From assembly GCA_028673005.1 (NCBI GenBank), contig CM054117.1, positions 30,662,561-30,726,560 of the forward strand: a DNA stretch of 64,000 nucleotides. Reading direction: 5' to 3'. The first letter of the stretch is position 1, and each line of letters opens with the position of its first letter. Position numbers and translations under genes: made by a program. Positions 12,505 to 26,500 of the stretch are shown here, piece after piece. Below the pieces are notes generated by a model. It did not search any database. It saw only the letters and a list, made by a program, of their open reading frames with translations, and was not told the origin of the DNA. This stretch comes from Tanypteryx hageni. Taxonomy: Eukaryota > Arthropoda > Insecta > Odonata > Petaluridae.

Positions 12505-12989
12505 ATTGGAATTAAAATTTAAAACTCCTTAACCGTAAATTTACCCAGAGGGCACTCACACGTCAATAAGAAATAAGGAAAATTAAAATTATACTTACAA
12601 GTTTGCAGGACGATGATGGCCTACAGGGACCTGTCAAAAACTAGCCTAAAAAAAGAAAAAGAAAACACACATGCACAAGCACTCTGGAAATCTCTAGATA
12701 CGTATTTCGGGAGCTATGCTCCCATCTTCAGTAGCTGAAGTCGTATACGACTTCAGCTACTGAAGATGGGAGCATAGCTCCCGAAATACGTATCTAGAGA
12801 TTTCCAGAGTGCTTGTGCGTGTGTGTTTTCTTTTTCTTTTTTTAGGCTAGTTTTTGACAACAGGTCCCTGTAGGCCATCATCGTCCTGCAAACTTGTAAG
12901 TATAATTTTAATTTTCCTTATTTCTTATTGACGTGTGAGTGCCCTCTGGGTAAATTTACGGTTAAGGAGTTTTAAATTTTAATTCCAAT
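12505..12989. repeat. Near-perfect 485-bp palindrome with two facing hammerhead-like motifs
   Basis: Arms of about 241 and 244 bp meet without spacer in GTCGTATACGAC (centre 12745/12746). The only differences I see are a 3-nt indel and one or two substitutions. Each arm carries CTGAAGA, an extra T, helix II GGGAGC/GCTCCC, GAA, palindromic ATACGTAT and C. On the plus strand these fall at 12760-12794; the left arm repeats them on the minus strand. CAATAATGTTTAG occurs just outside the left arm (about 12458) and at the right end (about 12986), like a target duplication. It lies between PI4KA and ODC. Confidence 0.85.
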
Positions 12990-14548
12990 AATGTTTAGAG
13001 CGAGATGCAGCACCAGATTCTATTTGAGTAGACAATGTCCAGATTAGACTCATTTACGCTGTCTGTGACTAAGTGGTGCAAACCCATCCTTCCAGATTAA
13101 CCTGTTGCTTAACAGAGCCATAAAATTTGTCAATATCAGAATCCTGTATACTTCAATTATGCCTCTAATTGGCAACAATTTCAGACCACAGTGATAGGAT
13201 AAGATTTGTAAAAGGGCATAGGAAAATATATGCTAGCTTGGTTCTTACCTTTTCACCATCTCACCTTTCAACTTTGGACTCCACAATTTTCTACATGAAT
13301 GAAATTAGACAATGCAATGGGTAAAATGAAAAAAAAACAAGTATCTGTCTCTTCATATTTATTTAGGCATGGTTTCTACAGTTGTTTCTTTGAGTGAGTT
13401 ATGATGTTAAGAGCCGTGATACCTTTTGCTGCAATGTTACCTGAAATTGCAGCTTACCACTAGCCCACTACAAGTGTTTAAGTATCATGCACATGGAATG
13501 TGACCAACCCTCTCTAAATCCAGTGAAAACCCATAAAGAAAAAATATTCCTCTAGTAAATAATAATGTCCCTATTCACCAGTGTGACAATGTAGATGGCA
13601 TACACAAAATATTTGCTAATGAAAATTCTGTTGGGAAGTTCTAATAATAAATGGGATTAAAAAAGTTTGAGCATAACTCAGTAACTTTTCTAGTTGTTGA
13701 TATCCTGAAAAATCAGTCGAGCAATGAAGTAGGAAAATTACTAATTACAGTTAATATAGAACAAGGCAGTAAGATAGCAACAAGCTTCAAATGAAGCCAA
13801 ATGAACACAAATTTCAATGTAATGAAAAATGCAATTTAAAAAATTAAAGACAAAATTAAAAGGATAAATTTTCATAATAGAATTAAAAAATAAAATCCTA
13901 ATTGCTCTACAAATGAGCATCCATGGAAATACTCTTACATTAAGAATTTTATTTTTTAGGCCATCACTGGAAATGACAATTCTGCCGTCTTTCTTCCTCC
14001 CACAATAATATAACCCATTATATAATTCAATTTACATTGCAACAGCATACAATATTGTGAAAGATTCATTTTCATTGATATTCATTAAAATACAGTAGGA
14101 ATCCAATATCCACAACTGCGAGCAAAAAAATATTGCCATTACATAGTCAAGTTCATAATAAAATATGGTTGTAAATTTTTGAATTTAACTCCATCTCAGG
14201 TTTGGAAGTACTTTGATGATATTAACCATTTGTAATGGCTAAGATAATTTGATGTCCATAATTTTGGTTAATGCTTAAATTGTTCTATAACAGAATTTTT
14301 TTTCCTTCCAAGAATCTCATCACACCATTTGATAGTTTGATTCCAAATGGTAAATAATATTGCCAAATTTGTGTGTGCGCGTGTAATTCACCCATTCATT
14401 AACTGTTGGGGAAAAGTTACTGATCCTAAGGTCAGAGCATAGCATTAGACAAAACCTGAACCTTACACAATTTCATGAGAAAAGGAGAGAAAGAGATAAG
14501 GGAGGAAGCCAAAATTTCAAAAATTGCCCAGACCCATAAACTATACTG
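12990..14548. other. ODC 3'UTR and downstream flank
   Basis: AT-rich and without coding signal. The 3'UTR probably covers the right part, down to the AATAAA near 13950. Confidence 0.4.
13948..13953 (-). terminator. Candidate poly(A) signal for ODC
   Basis: AATAAA on the minus strand about 600 nt downstream of the ODC stop; the first such hexamer I see after the stop. Position-based only. Confidence 0.3.
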
Positions 14549-17500
14549 TCAGTTAACCACTGGACTGACTTCCACGAACTGAAAGGGAAGGCCAGGGGAT
14601 GTGTGCGAGTGATGGAGGTGTGCATGGTGAGACTCTAGAGAAACTTCATTACCTCCCATGCTTAATCCCAAAGCCCCACCTCCCTTCCCCGATTTTGTTG
14701 TATTTAGCATATCAGCATCTGAGGAAGTAAGTGCATCATTCCCAACTTTCTCTAGGCACTCCTCCACGTTCCATTCTTCAGCTTTTGCTCCTTTGCCACG
14801 ATAGGCTATTTCTCCGTCCCCATAAAATGAAGACCAGGTGTTACTCATGGGCTGATACAAGGGGATATCAATGACCTTTTCAAAATGCCTCTTGGTCAAA
14901 GGAAGTTTGCTGTGCAGCATTTGCCTGAAAAAAAATGGAATTAAAAATGTCAGCAACTTACAATAAAGCATACTATTTTTGAAAGTGGTAAAATCATTTA
15001 ACATTTCAAAAAATTTCAAGTTATAAATAATTAGAAACTCACGCAACAGACTCAGATGCCACAGTTAAGACACAGGGAACTGGAAATCCATTAAATGGTC
15101 CAGCTGAAACCAATGTATATGCACCCATATCTTCAAAAACAATCCAATCTCCTACAGTAAGACGAGGAAGAAGCACACCTTCACAGACACGGTCAAGGCC
15201 ATCACAAGTGGGTCCCCATATTGAGCTCATGATGAGCTTGCTGCCACTATGAACCGGCTTAAATTTAAATGAACATTACCATTAATGATTAATAATGTAA
15301 CAATAATATAATATTAAAAATTCTGAATTTTCCCTACACTCACCTTAAGAGGAATCGGGGTAACATGGGCATGGTCATAAAGCAGGTTTCCAAAGCTTCC
15401 ATATACTCCATCGTTGATGTAATACATTACTGAAGGCTGTTCTTTAGGCATTTCTTCAACATTGTCTGCTTCCTGCCCTTCTAATGTTGCATTCCTGGAG
15501 TTTCCTAGACTTTCAGCAACTGATGGAGGCAAGATGGATGGTGATGGTGGAGGTGGCTCCCTCAAGGAATGGATGTGAGTAGCTAAGGTGTAAGCTGAAG
15601 CAACAAAGAACCGTCCAGGTTCTGCAATAATGTGCACTCCACAGCCAACTGGAAAAAATTCCTCTAAGGCTGCATTCACTACATCAGCAATCTGGAATAA
15701 AATATTACCGATGACAATAAATTCATGGAAGCTGAAGATGATTTAAAATGTTATGAAGAATAGAAATTTTCATTTTTGACATTTTACTGCTTAATACCTT
15801 GAATAGTGACAGAATAAATGTGAGCATTTCAAGGCTTAATATCTAAAATAATTGCATAACTTTAAGATTTAAAAAATAATTCACTCTGTCATTACTCACA
15901 GCATCAATGGATGAACCTTTATTGCCTGGAAATCCTCCTCCAATATCCAGAAGATTAAGTTGCATCCCGAGAGCAGAATGAGCGTGATCAAAAAGAGCCC
16001 TTGCCCTGGCAATCGCTCGACGGAAAACAGGAGGATCCCCACAACCAGATCCAACATGAAATGATATTCCCTCCACGTGAAGACCAAGTGATTTTGCGAG
16101 AGCAAGGAGTCGAGGACCTTCCATTGTGGCTTCACATCCAAACTTCATCCCCAAAGGGCACTGAGCAACTTCAGAGTCGCATCGGATACGTAGTACCACC
16201 CTTAAATAAAAGAATACCTCACCATAAATGATATAAACAAGTATTGTCCTGGTTGAAGGTACAGGTGGGAGCATCCTTCAATCAACTACCTTTAATACTC
16301 TAATGCAGTGGTTGTCAAACTTTTTTGGTTTACGATTTCCTTGACAAAGTGAAAAATTTTTGCGTCTCCCTGAATATGTAAAATTGTAAGGTGATGTAAG
16401 GCATAAAGGGAAAGGAAACACATATTAAGAATATACAATAAAAACTAAAGACATTTATTTAATTAAAACAATTGTGATTACATATCTATATTTCAGAATA
16501 AATAACTACTTTGGTTAGTAATATAATAATTCACAAAAATAAAAATATGCATTCATAAACTTTAAATTATAATTTTAATGCCTGGGGTGTTCTTGTTGTG
16601 CAGAATAAAGCCTATCAAAGTGAGGTGACAGCGTTGATAAGGCAATTCGATGATCATCCTCAATTTTTAATTTAAAATGGTATTTTGACTTTAATACTGC
16701 CACAGCAGAAAATTCACATTCACACAAATAAGATGTGACAAATGGAAGCAGTATATTCATCACCTTCTCAATCAACATTGGATATTAATTGTGCAAAATG
16801 TGAATTGTTCAAGAATTTTTTGAAATGTAGGAAAAACTTTCTAATCATTTGATTAGGTTGCCCCTAGATTAGGTTGACCTACCATCCTAAATTTAGAGGG
16901 ACAGTCCGTCCTTTTCATCAACTCATCCCATCTTGTTAAATGTCACAATTTGTATCCTGCTTTTTTGAAAAATCTTGATTAATATCCCAAATTGCCATTT
17001 AAAACATCCGGAATGCCTTCACTGGTCACACCAAGATATCTGATTTCTATTGTGTCGATCTATCTAAGGTTGACTTAAATATACCACAAACAAGCCACTG
17101 TAATCTGTCCCCCCTCATAGTCAGAAAATATTTGAAAATGTCCCTCCCTGGCTTTCTGAAATGCTGGTCACCTTGCCCTACATACTGTGTCAAACCTGCC
17201 CTCTGCTCACTCCAAGGACTTCGGCACTATGTGCCTCGCTAAGCTGAAAATGGTTAAAAGTATATAGACAGGGACCTCGTGTCAGCCAATCCCTGGATGA
17301 GAGCAATAAATATCAACTTCCTTAACATTTGCCGTAGTAAGCCATTTAAAAGACATGCATAGTTGGTAAACTACATCCAATGTACCATTTTGTTTCAGGG
17401 TGGCAGGTGAAAATGAAATAGTTTTCCTGGGGTCTCCTAGCTTTATCTTTTAATCACTACAGTTATCACAGCATCTCTCCACCCTGAGGTCAAAATTTTG

Positions 17501-20500
17501 ATGATCAACTTCTTAGCACAATGCTCTTTAATAATTACTTTATATCAATTATAAGATAGATTTTATTACAAAATAGTAGTAGTTCAAAAATTTGATGATA
17601 GGGAGATTGACAGTGCACTGCACGCCGAAATTACCAACAATACAATTTCCCTTGATGAAAGATTAACCAAAAAAACGTAAAATTTTCATGTTCAAAACTA
17701 ATCTGTGGACCAATTCGATGTGTATTTAAAAATCAATGGTAGTAAATTGAATTTTTGTTCTTTTAGGCCTTTTTTGGTCCAAATCCCATGTTCATATGAC
17801 AATTCCAAGTAATTTTTAAATGTGATTGAAAGTTATGCGATGTAGCATCATAGACAGCAGTACACATAACAATGATGATCACTATTATGTTTTATGATAT
17901 GTAAAGATAAAATATCTAAAACAAAGAAGGTCGAGAGGATGTTTTATTGATTTTTTTCTGGTGTCACATTGCATACTGTTGAAATGGCTGACAACATTTT
18001 GCCGTTTGCTTCTTCAGGTCGAAGGGTCACTTTGCCAGAGTCCCAGTGTATATACTGTTGTGCCTTTCAACTCAGGACCCAGACAGCATCGCCCTAGAAG
18101 ATGTCCGAGTCATCGTTATATGAGGGGCGCCCAGAAAGTAATGCAAAACTTTTTCTCATTCACAGTTTATTAAAAAAAAAATCAAAAATGTCACATTGTA
18201 GCATGAAGCTTTGTCTACCATGTACTATTTTTCAACAGTCTCCATCCAAATCTATGGCTTTATGCCAACAAGATGTGAGAGTGTGTATGCCCATGCGGTA
18301 CCAGTCTGTGGGTCTCTGTCACAACCACCGCTGCACCTCTGAAATGACTTCCTCGTCATCCTCAAATTACTTGCCGTGGATTGGATCCTATAAGGAACCA
18401 AACATGATAACCTGAAGGAGCAAGATCCGGGCTGTATGGTGGATGAGGCAGCGCAGTCCATTGCAGTTTCGTGATGGCCTCTCAAGTACGCAGACTTGTG
18501 TGGCCTCACATTGTCGTGGTAATCAAGCATTTCGGTCATGTTCTTGCCAGGACGAATCTGCTGGAACCGCTTCTTCAATGTTTCCACATAGACGTATGAG
18601 TTGATTGTTTGACCTTTTGGCAACACGTCTATCAGAATTATTCCTCACTGTCCCAAAACACTGTGGCCATAATCTTACCGGCTGAGGGAACTGCCTTAAA
18701 CTTCTTCAGAGGAAAAGTCGTGTGATGCCATTCCATCGATTGCCTTTTTGTCTTGGGTTCCAAGTGATGAAGCCATGTCTCATTGCCTGTGACAATTTGG
18801 GATAAGAAATCATCCCCCTCAGCTTCGTAATGAGCAAGCAGGTCCGAGCATATTGTTCTTCTTTGTTCCCTATGCTCTGCGGTTAGGCTTCGAGGGATCC
18901 ATCTGGCCCACACCTTTGAATACCCTAAATCATGTATGATTTTGTTGATGCTTCCTTTGCCTACAGAGAGAGTGCGTGAGTTGCCCGATCGTGATTCGTC
19001 GATTACTACGGATGAGATCGTCAACACATTACAATGTTGCGGGCATCACAACTGTTGCTGGGCAGCCCGAGTGCAGAAGATCAGACATTGTCTTGTCCTT
19101 GTTTTGACATTGCCAGTTGCTTCGCCCAATGACTGACGGTGCTTTTGTTTATTGCCATGTCTCCATAGATGTTTCTTAAGCATCTGTGAATGTCTGTGAT
19201 GGATTCATTTTCCGCCAAAAGAAACTCAATTACCGCTCTCTGCTTAGTATGCACATCAGTTACAACTCCATACTTTACCGTCATCTGTCGGAAAAAGTTG
19301 TAATGATGCGCATAAGCACGGCACATTTAAAACTTGAGGCAGAAAAAAGATTATTTTTATCAGACTAAATATGGCTGAGAAAAGATGTTTTGCATTACTT
19401 TCTGGGCACCCCTCGTAGAATTATATTATTTCCAGAGTATTAGAGAGGCAGTTGAAATAACCAAGAGACCATTTAACTTCAACAGAGAAGATGGATACAC
19501 CCTCTCCTTTACTTAGGAACAACTCCTTCGGCTGATAAACAATGAGATGGTTGAGGAAGAACAGCCAAACAACAGCTGGTAAAAGAGAGCAGTAAATATA
19601 ACAGGACCCAAGGGGTGAAACTTCAACCTGAAGAAGTCAACAGAGTTGTTGGCAAATCATTGTTAGCCATTTCAACAAGACATAACACATTGAAAAACCA
19701 ATAAAACTTGGAACCACAACGAAGTAAAATTCTTCATGCCAAGGTTAAGAGGACATCAACAATGATGATGACAAAAATGCACGTGGTTAGAATGTGTTAA
19801 CAAGATGATCCAAACAGAACTTATGATGCCTACTTTCCATTTAATCATTTATTTAATACTTATATTGGCTTTAATAGCTTTAAAGTCATCGCAGATATGT
19901 AGCTCTTTGTGTTCCCAAATTTTATAATTTAGCTACAACAGAAAGGAGCATGTAGGCCTAGCGTGTCTGCAGATGCAATAGGTGATATTCAGGAGGTGTT
20001 CACACGAAGTCCTACAAAATCTATCCGCCGAGCAAGCCTGGAACTGGGAATACCGTGTGCAACAGTGCACAATGTTGTTCACAAGAGGTTGAAACTTTAT
20101 GCTTACAAAGTGCAAATCGTCCAGGAAATTAAACCTAACGACAAACCCCGACGTGAGGAATTTGCTGTTGGCATTCTCGACTGTATCTATCAAGATGAGC
20201 CGGTTTTGGAGAATGTCGTTTTCATTGATGAAGCGACATTCCATGTGTCTGGTCAAGTTAACAGACACAGTTGTTGGATATGGGGATCTGAAAATCCCCA
20301 TTCATTTCGTGAACACGAGCGTGATAGTCTCAAGATAAATGTCTGGTGCGCACTCTCCTACAACCGTGTAATGGGGCAATTTTTCTTCCATGAAAAAACT
20401 GAATTCTGTCAATTACCTAGATATGCTGGAATTGTATGCTACACCTCAGCTGGAAGAAATGCAGCCTCGTGTTCTTTCAGGAAGATGGGGCACCACCACA

Positions 20501-23500
20501 CTGGGGAAAACTTGTATGCGATTTCCTCAATGAAAAATTTCCTAATTGATGGATCGGCCATGATTTCTATGGATTTCTTTTTATGGGGTTATGTCAAGGA
20601 CTGGATTTATGCAGAAAAGGTAAATAACGTCAAAGAGTTAAGAGACAGGATTCAACAGGCAATGGCTTCCATCATGCTAGAAACAATTCACAATACTTGG
20701 AATGAAATCAGCTACCGTCTTGATATTCTACATGCTACCAGAGGTGTCTATCTGCAGGTTTACTGAAGTGCAGTTTTGTGATAAGAAATTCTTTTGAGTA
20801 GTTTTATTAATTGTAAGAAACCATTTTACGTTAAAATAAATTTTTTATATAGCTTCATAATCAGGTGAATAATTTATAGAAACCCTGTATAAAAAATGAT
20901 CCAAATGGAACCTATGATGCCTACTTTCCATTTATTCAATACTTATATTGGCTTTAATAGCTTTAAAGTCATCGCAGATATGTAGCTCTGTGTTCCCAAA
21001 TTTCATAATTTAGCGTTATAAAATACTACAAATACATTCGAACAGAATATTAAATTGATCATGTGTATTTGTGTGGCAAAAATAATGTGTGTATGTATTA
21101 GAATATACCGAATCTGAGTCCAACAAGAGTTGTTGCTATGGCAACACTCTTGTAATGAGTGATAAAAACTGTAAAATTGCCAGTATTTATGCGAAATTCT
21201 AAGAAATACAATCGATAAGCAAAATTCTACAATAAAAATTAGGATCTTCATTCCTTTCCTCAGAGAATAGTACAAAACTAGCTCCAATATTACAATTTTA
21301 AGATATTTTATTGTGCAAGAGAAAATTACCGTGCACGATGGATTTCAAAGTTCCCATGTAAATCAAATGGGAAGGACTTCAATCTTCACAACAAAAACTA
21401 TCTTCGGGAGCTTGGCCCATGTAACGAGATTTGCACCAAGTTTCATGAAAATCGGTCGATTGGTTCAAAAGTTAATAGGGGGATGGACAGACGGACAGAC
21501 AGACACAGCAACAAAACTATAAGACTATTTCCATTCTAGAAAGTAGGCTAAAAATATATATATTAAAACTGGATCAGACAAATAGTAATTTCTCAGCTAA
21601 TTATACTAATTCCAATTTTCAACAAAGGCGCACAAAACAAAATTATCACCTTTGCATGGCCCATATTTCAATTAATTTCTGGAAGTGCGGGTAACAAAAA
21701 GTTAAAACTATCCAAGGAATAAATGAAAAAATAACTAAAGGCATGCAAAAATTATAAAATAGTCAACCCATTCATTACTAGTATGATGGGTTACAAATAA
21801 CAAGAGTGCATAAAAGTCATTGCCATTCTTACCTTGCTGATGAGTAAAGAGAACGAATCTTGTGGAGCTCGACCTCATTATCAAAAGTCATAACCTGTAT
21901 ACCCAGAGAGGCTGCTTGACGAATATGAGAGGCTGGTTTGGCTGGATTGGCAAAGATTATACGTTTTGGATCAACTCCCATTTTCAACATTTGGGTCATT
22001 TCAACCTGAAATTTGAATGTAAACATATTAAGAATGTTACATAGAACACCAATTTGTTTACCTTCTTTGTTGTTACAGCAACGAAGCATTATATTAAATA
22101 ATAATTATCAAAAAAGAAATGAAAGCTTACAATCTCATTTTCTACTAAAACTCCAACAGTCTAAAACTAATGTTCCAAATATACAGTCAGATCTTGATTT
22201 GGTGTAACCATTTGTCCATCGCTGAATTGACACTAAAGCAGGGGTGGCAGGAAATTGAGATATATGCTTGTTATATGTAATCATAAGATGAAAGTTCGGT
22301 TTGCAACTATTCATGGGCATTATGCAGGGTGCCACCAAATCAGGGTCCGACTGCATATTAACTATCTCAATTACTAATGTACATGTCATGCAAAAATGTT
22401 TCTGTACTGATAGCATTGTTGCACTTATCACTAAAATATTCTAATAGCTTATTCTAATGAAATTAGATCTAATTAATCATAAATTGTTAATAAATGGAAA
22501 CTTTTCTCAAATGTAAATTAAGCTTATAAATAAAAATGATTTCATACAAAGATTTTATTTTAATTTTCTGCTATACAAAATGATTACCGAAAACCCCAAG
22601 TTGACATAAGTTACCTAATAAAATAACCTTAGTTGAAGTACTTTTCCTTCATAACCATGTCCTTAATCAAAATTTCAAGGTTAAATGTAACATGGTGATA
22701 AATGATACTTAAATATAAGAAAACCTTAAATTATATCCAACCAAGCAATTTTTATACAGGCTGCAACTAAAAGAAAGGATTTTTGAAAGTACAAGTTAAC
22801 ACCCTTATCCATACACTTGAAATTAACAAAAACTGAAGCCTTTGGAAATTAATTGTACACTTTAAGGCAGGTCTTAATATCATTAATACTATCATAAATT
22901 AGCTTAAATAGTTTCACTTAATCCAAAATCTGTAAACTAAATAAATTGAAGGTAAATATCACAAACACTGGAAAAGACTCGATAAAATTCGGTATATTCT
23001 ACATAAAATGCAATGAGACAGCCACAGAATACCGTTTCAATTGGTAAAAACCATCTTCTAGTTAAAACGGCATTAAGATTTGACATAGGTTTAAAGTTGG
23101 TTTATCTAAAATGCATACCATTACTAAGCTTCCAAATGAGGCCTCGTCAGAATATACTGCATCATTCACCCAAAATACTTTAATATTTAAAATCCAAGAA
23201 AAATACCATATGATTCTGGTTCTTCCATAAACTGGAGGTAACATTAAATCAGCCATTTTTATTCACAGCACTCATACAGTACACATTTTGGTCTTCAACA
23301 ACAAACAGGTAGCTTTCACATGCATACTGTTCCAAGGGTATGTCACTGATCCTAGAGTTGCAGCATCCTTAGTGAATAAGCAAGTTCAAAAAATTAGTCA
23401 AAAACAACCAGCTGTCCTTATTCAAGGCCCTTCAAAAATCATTTTAGCAAATGGCCATCGTCATGAGTAAATAGCAGGTAATGGGGAGGTTGCTGAAATA

Positions 23501-26500
23501 ACACTTCACTTCAAATACTTCTAAAATGACAATCCCAGAACTGTAAGATTAAAATGTATATATCTGGAAAAAATTATATAGCATCACCAAGAATTTTTGA
23601 TAAGAGAACAGTAATGTGCTTCCCAGTAGTGATTACAAAAAGCAAATTAACTCGAATACAATACACAATGATATACATTAAGATCATAAGCAGTTTTATT
23701 TGATTGAAAGATACATATGATATGAACATTAATGTTAATGGAGAGCTGCAACAACTTCCAGATATCAACATGAACAAAGTTAATAAGGAATAAAATTCAG
23801 AGGCATAACAACCACAGAATGGGCCTGTGTGTAACTCAAGAAGTGGGACCTCCTCCCCACTCGTCTTGTCTCTTCAAAAACATCTGTGCACAGGCCAGTA
23901 AAACATGAAACAACTTGCATTCGATGGAATCTGACAAACTGGTAAAATTAAGTCAACCATCAATAGAAAAATATTGTTCTGATTTGTCGCCCAAGTAATG
24001 CCAGTAGTTGATATCATTTAGAAGTGCGATCAAGAAGATATCAAAACAATTACTACAGTATATGAACTGGCTAAATTGTTAATTTTTGATTAAATAGGAA
24101 GTCCTCAATTTACATCAAGGAAGCATTCCCGGGAAATGCGAAGTGAAACAACATACACCAAAACAGGATTTTCCTTGACCATAATAATGCGCATATATAC
24201 GAAGATGATAAATTCCAGGGAAATATTTTAATCTAACAGTCTAAGAAAACATTAAGCAGGCTCTTTCTGATGAGTTTAATATGCCAAATGTCAACAGTTG
24301 GCTCTCCATCTTCAAAACGGCATAGCAACTCAAATTTAACATCCAAATTGAGTTTGACAAAATCTCTTCATTGAAGTACTTTCTGCACGTCTTTCAGCCA
24401 TATTTAAGGGTTTGTGCTATTTAACGAATTAAAATATCGACCATAATTATGCAGGAACACACTCAAAACTAAACAACGAGCAGGCCTTGGAGCTTTCTTG
24501 ACAGAACAAGCGATGCCAACGAGGAGAAAAAACTGACTCAATTCATATTCCGATGTTACAATTTAATTGATTTTGCAGGTCTCACCAAAGAAGAAATGCC
24601 AGCATTGTATTTCTTCTATGGTGATGGCGCTCATTTGGGCGTTTCTGCAGGTACTTTGTTCGTAAATATCAAGATGGCATGCAAAACTATTTTTCCAATG
24701 AGGTAAATTTGAGTGTCTCATCATGTTGTCATTTGTAACAGCATGAAACAACATTAAATCAAAATAACAAAAAGTTAAAAAGGCAAAGGTGATAGAAATA
24801 AAGTAGATAATGACTTTCATGTTAAATGAGACAATATTGTCTGAGGACAGGAGAGGCTAACTTGGCAAATACGACAAAGACACCCGCTCTCATTCGTCCA
24901 ATGAGTCGCAAACAAATTTAACAAATTTCAACGAAAAAGATACTCCAGGCAGTAAAGTAAGATAATTTATTTCTTAGTATTTTGCAGTGATATTTTTAGT
25001 GCAATTTTTTATTATTGAGAATTCCTTGAGCAATGCTTGGGGATATATTTAGCTACATTAAGGAAATTAAGTAGATACTCGGCATCATTGTAGCTAGATC
25101 CTGCAGTACAATGTAGTGCCGTGGGGATGGAGGGAACATTAGGCAAGGACATTATATCAAAATGGCTTACTGTTTTGTTCTTAGTACATCTTTTACAGGA
25201 TTGTGCTCTGCTTTGATCTTGTTTTTAACATTACCAGTTGCCGCATGAAATACTGAATGCATGTTTTCAAAAATGGTAAATGTTAAAAATAATTTATGAA
25301 GTACAATGTCTCAAACAAGATTGACCAAACTTAGTGATGCTTACTATTGAAAGCAAAAGAACACGGCAATTTAATTCAAATGACAATTCAAACATTTGCT
25401 TTTCATAAAGCTCATAAAATGCCATTTCATTAAATCGTGTTTTCATTTATGTAAGATGACTGTCATGTCAAAGTTAGCTTATTGTTTTAGAAGTTAGGAA
25501 AATGTAAAGAAAATACTTTTTTAGAATAAAATAACACAAGACATTTTAGTTTTAACTTCTTGATTTTTTAATGAAATTATGGATCTCCAAGCCTAATTTT
25601 TTTCACATCAATCCTTGCCCATGGGTTCGTGTCAGTTGCACACATTACACCCCTGGTAGATATGCCTCTGATAATATTAATACATAATAGACACACTAAT
25701 TTACATTTTAATGACAAGTGTGACCACATAAGAGCTTTTCATACATAATTCTTGTCTTTAGAAAAGGATCTTAAAGATTAAACTATCATAAGATATTAAC
25801 TAACATACAATGTCCCTCTTTCGGGTGATGCACAAATGAAGGAAATTCCATTTGATTAATGATGCCAGCAACAAAAGAATTATTAAAGTCAATGGTAATA
25901 ATATTCTTTACCGATTAACAATTGATTTGTAATGGAGTAAAACATTTTTAAATTAGTTTCCATAAGATCCAGTGAAGGAATGTAATTCCCACACTCACTC
26001 ATAATAACAACCCTTAATTACTCATACTACGTCAATATGATCCAAGTACTTTTCAATTGCTAAAAATATTGATGGAAACTTACGCAACTACTGTCATTAC
26101 ATTACAATTTTATGAAATTTAGATTCTTATGTTTGAATCAAATTATTCATTATCTGCTAATGCCAAAATGGGTAGCCAGCCGCTTGAAGCAGCAGCATTT
26201 CATTTATTTTATAAAATATCAAGTGAAAAAATGAACCAAAAATTCTAACCAGAAAGATTAAGGATATAGAATTTTATGAATTAGTAAACATATACAGTGG
26301 AATCCCGATTTAGGGTTTCTCCATTTAAGGTTTTCCCGCATTTAAGTTTGTCATTTTGTGGCCCCGACCAAAGTTCCATATAAATAATGTATTATATTAC
26401 CCAATTTAGCATTTCTCAATTATGTGAATTACCTACATGGCCTAGATGGACATTGCCTCAGTTTAAGGTGCGTTTACATTATGCGATGCAACAATATATT

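Noticed and set aside
18936..19136. Plus-strand frames over the mariner at 18.1-19.4 kb, and similar antisense frames over 16001-16231 and 62540-62830
   Set aside because: They are shadows of real minus-strand coding sequence (mariner transposases, ODC exon 5).
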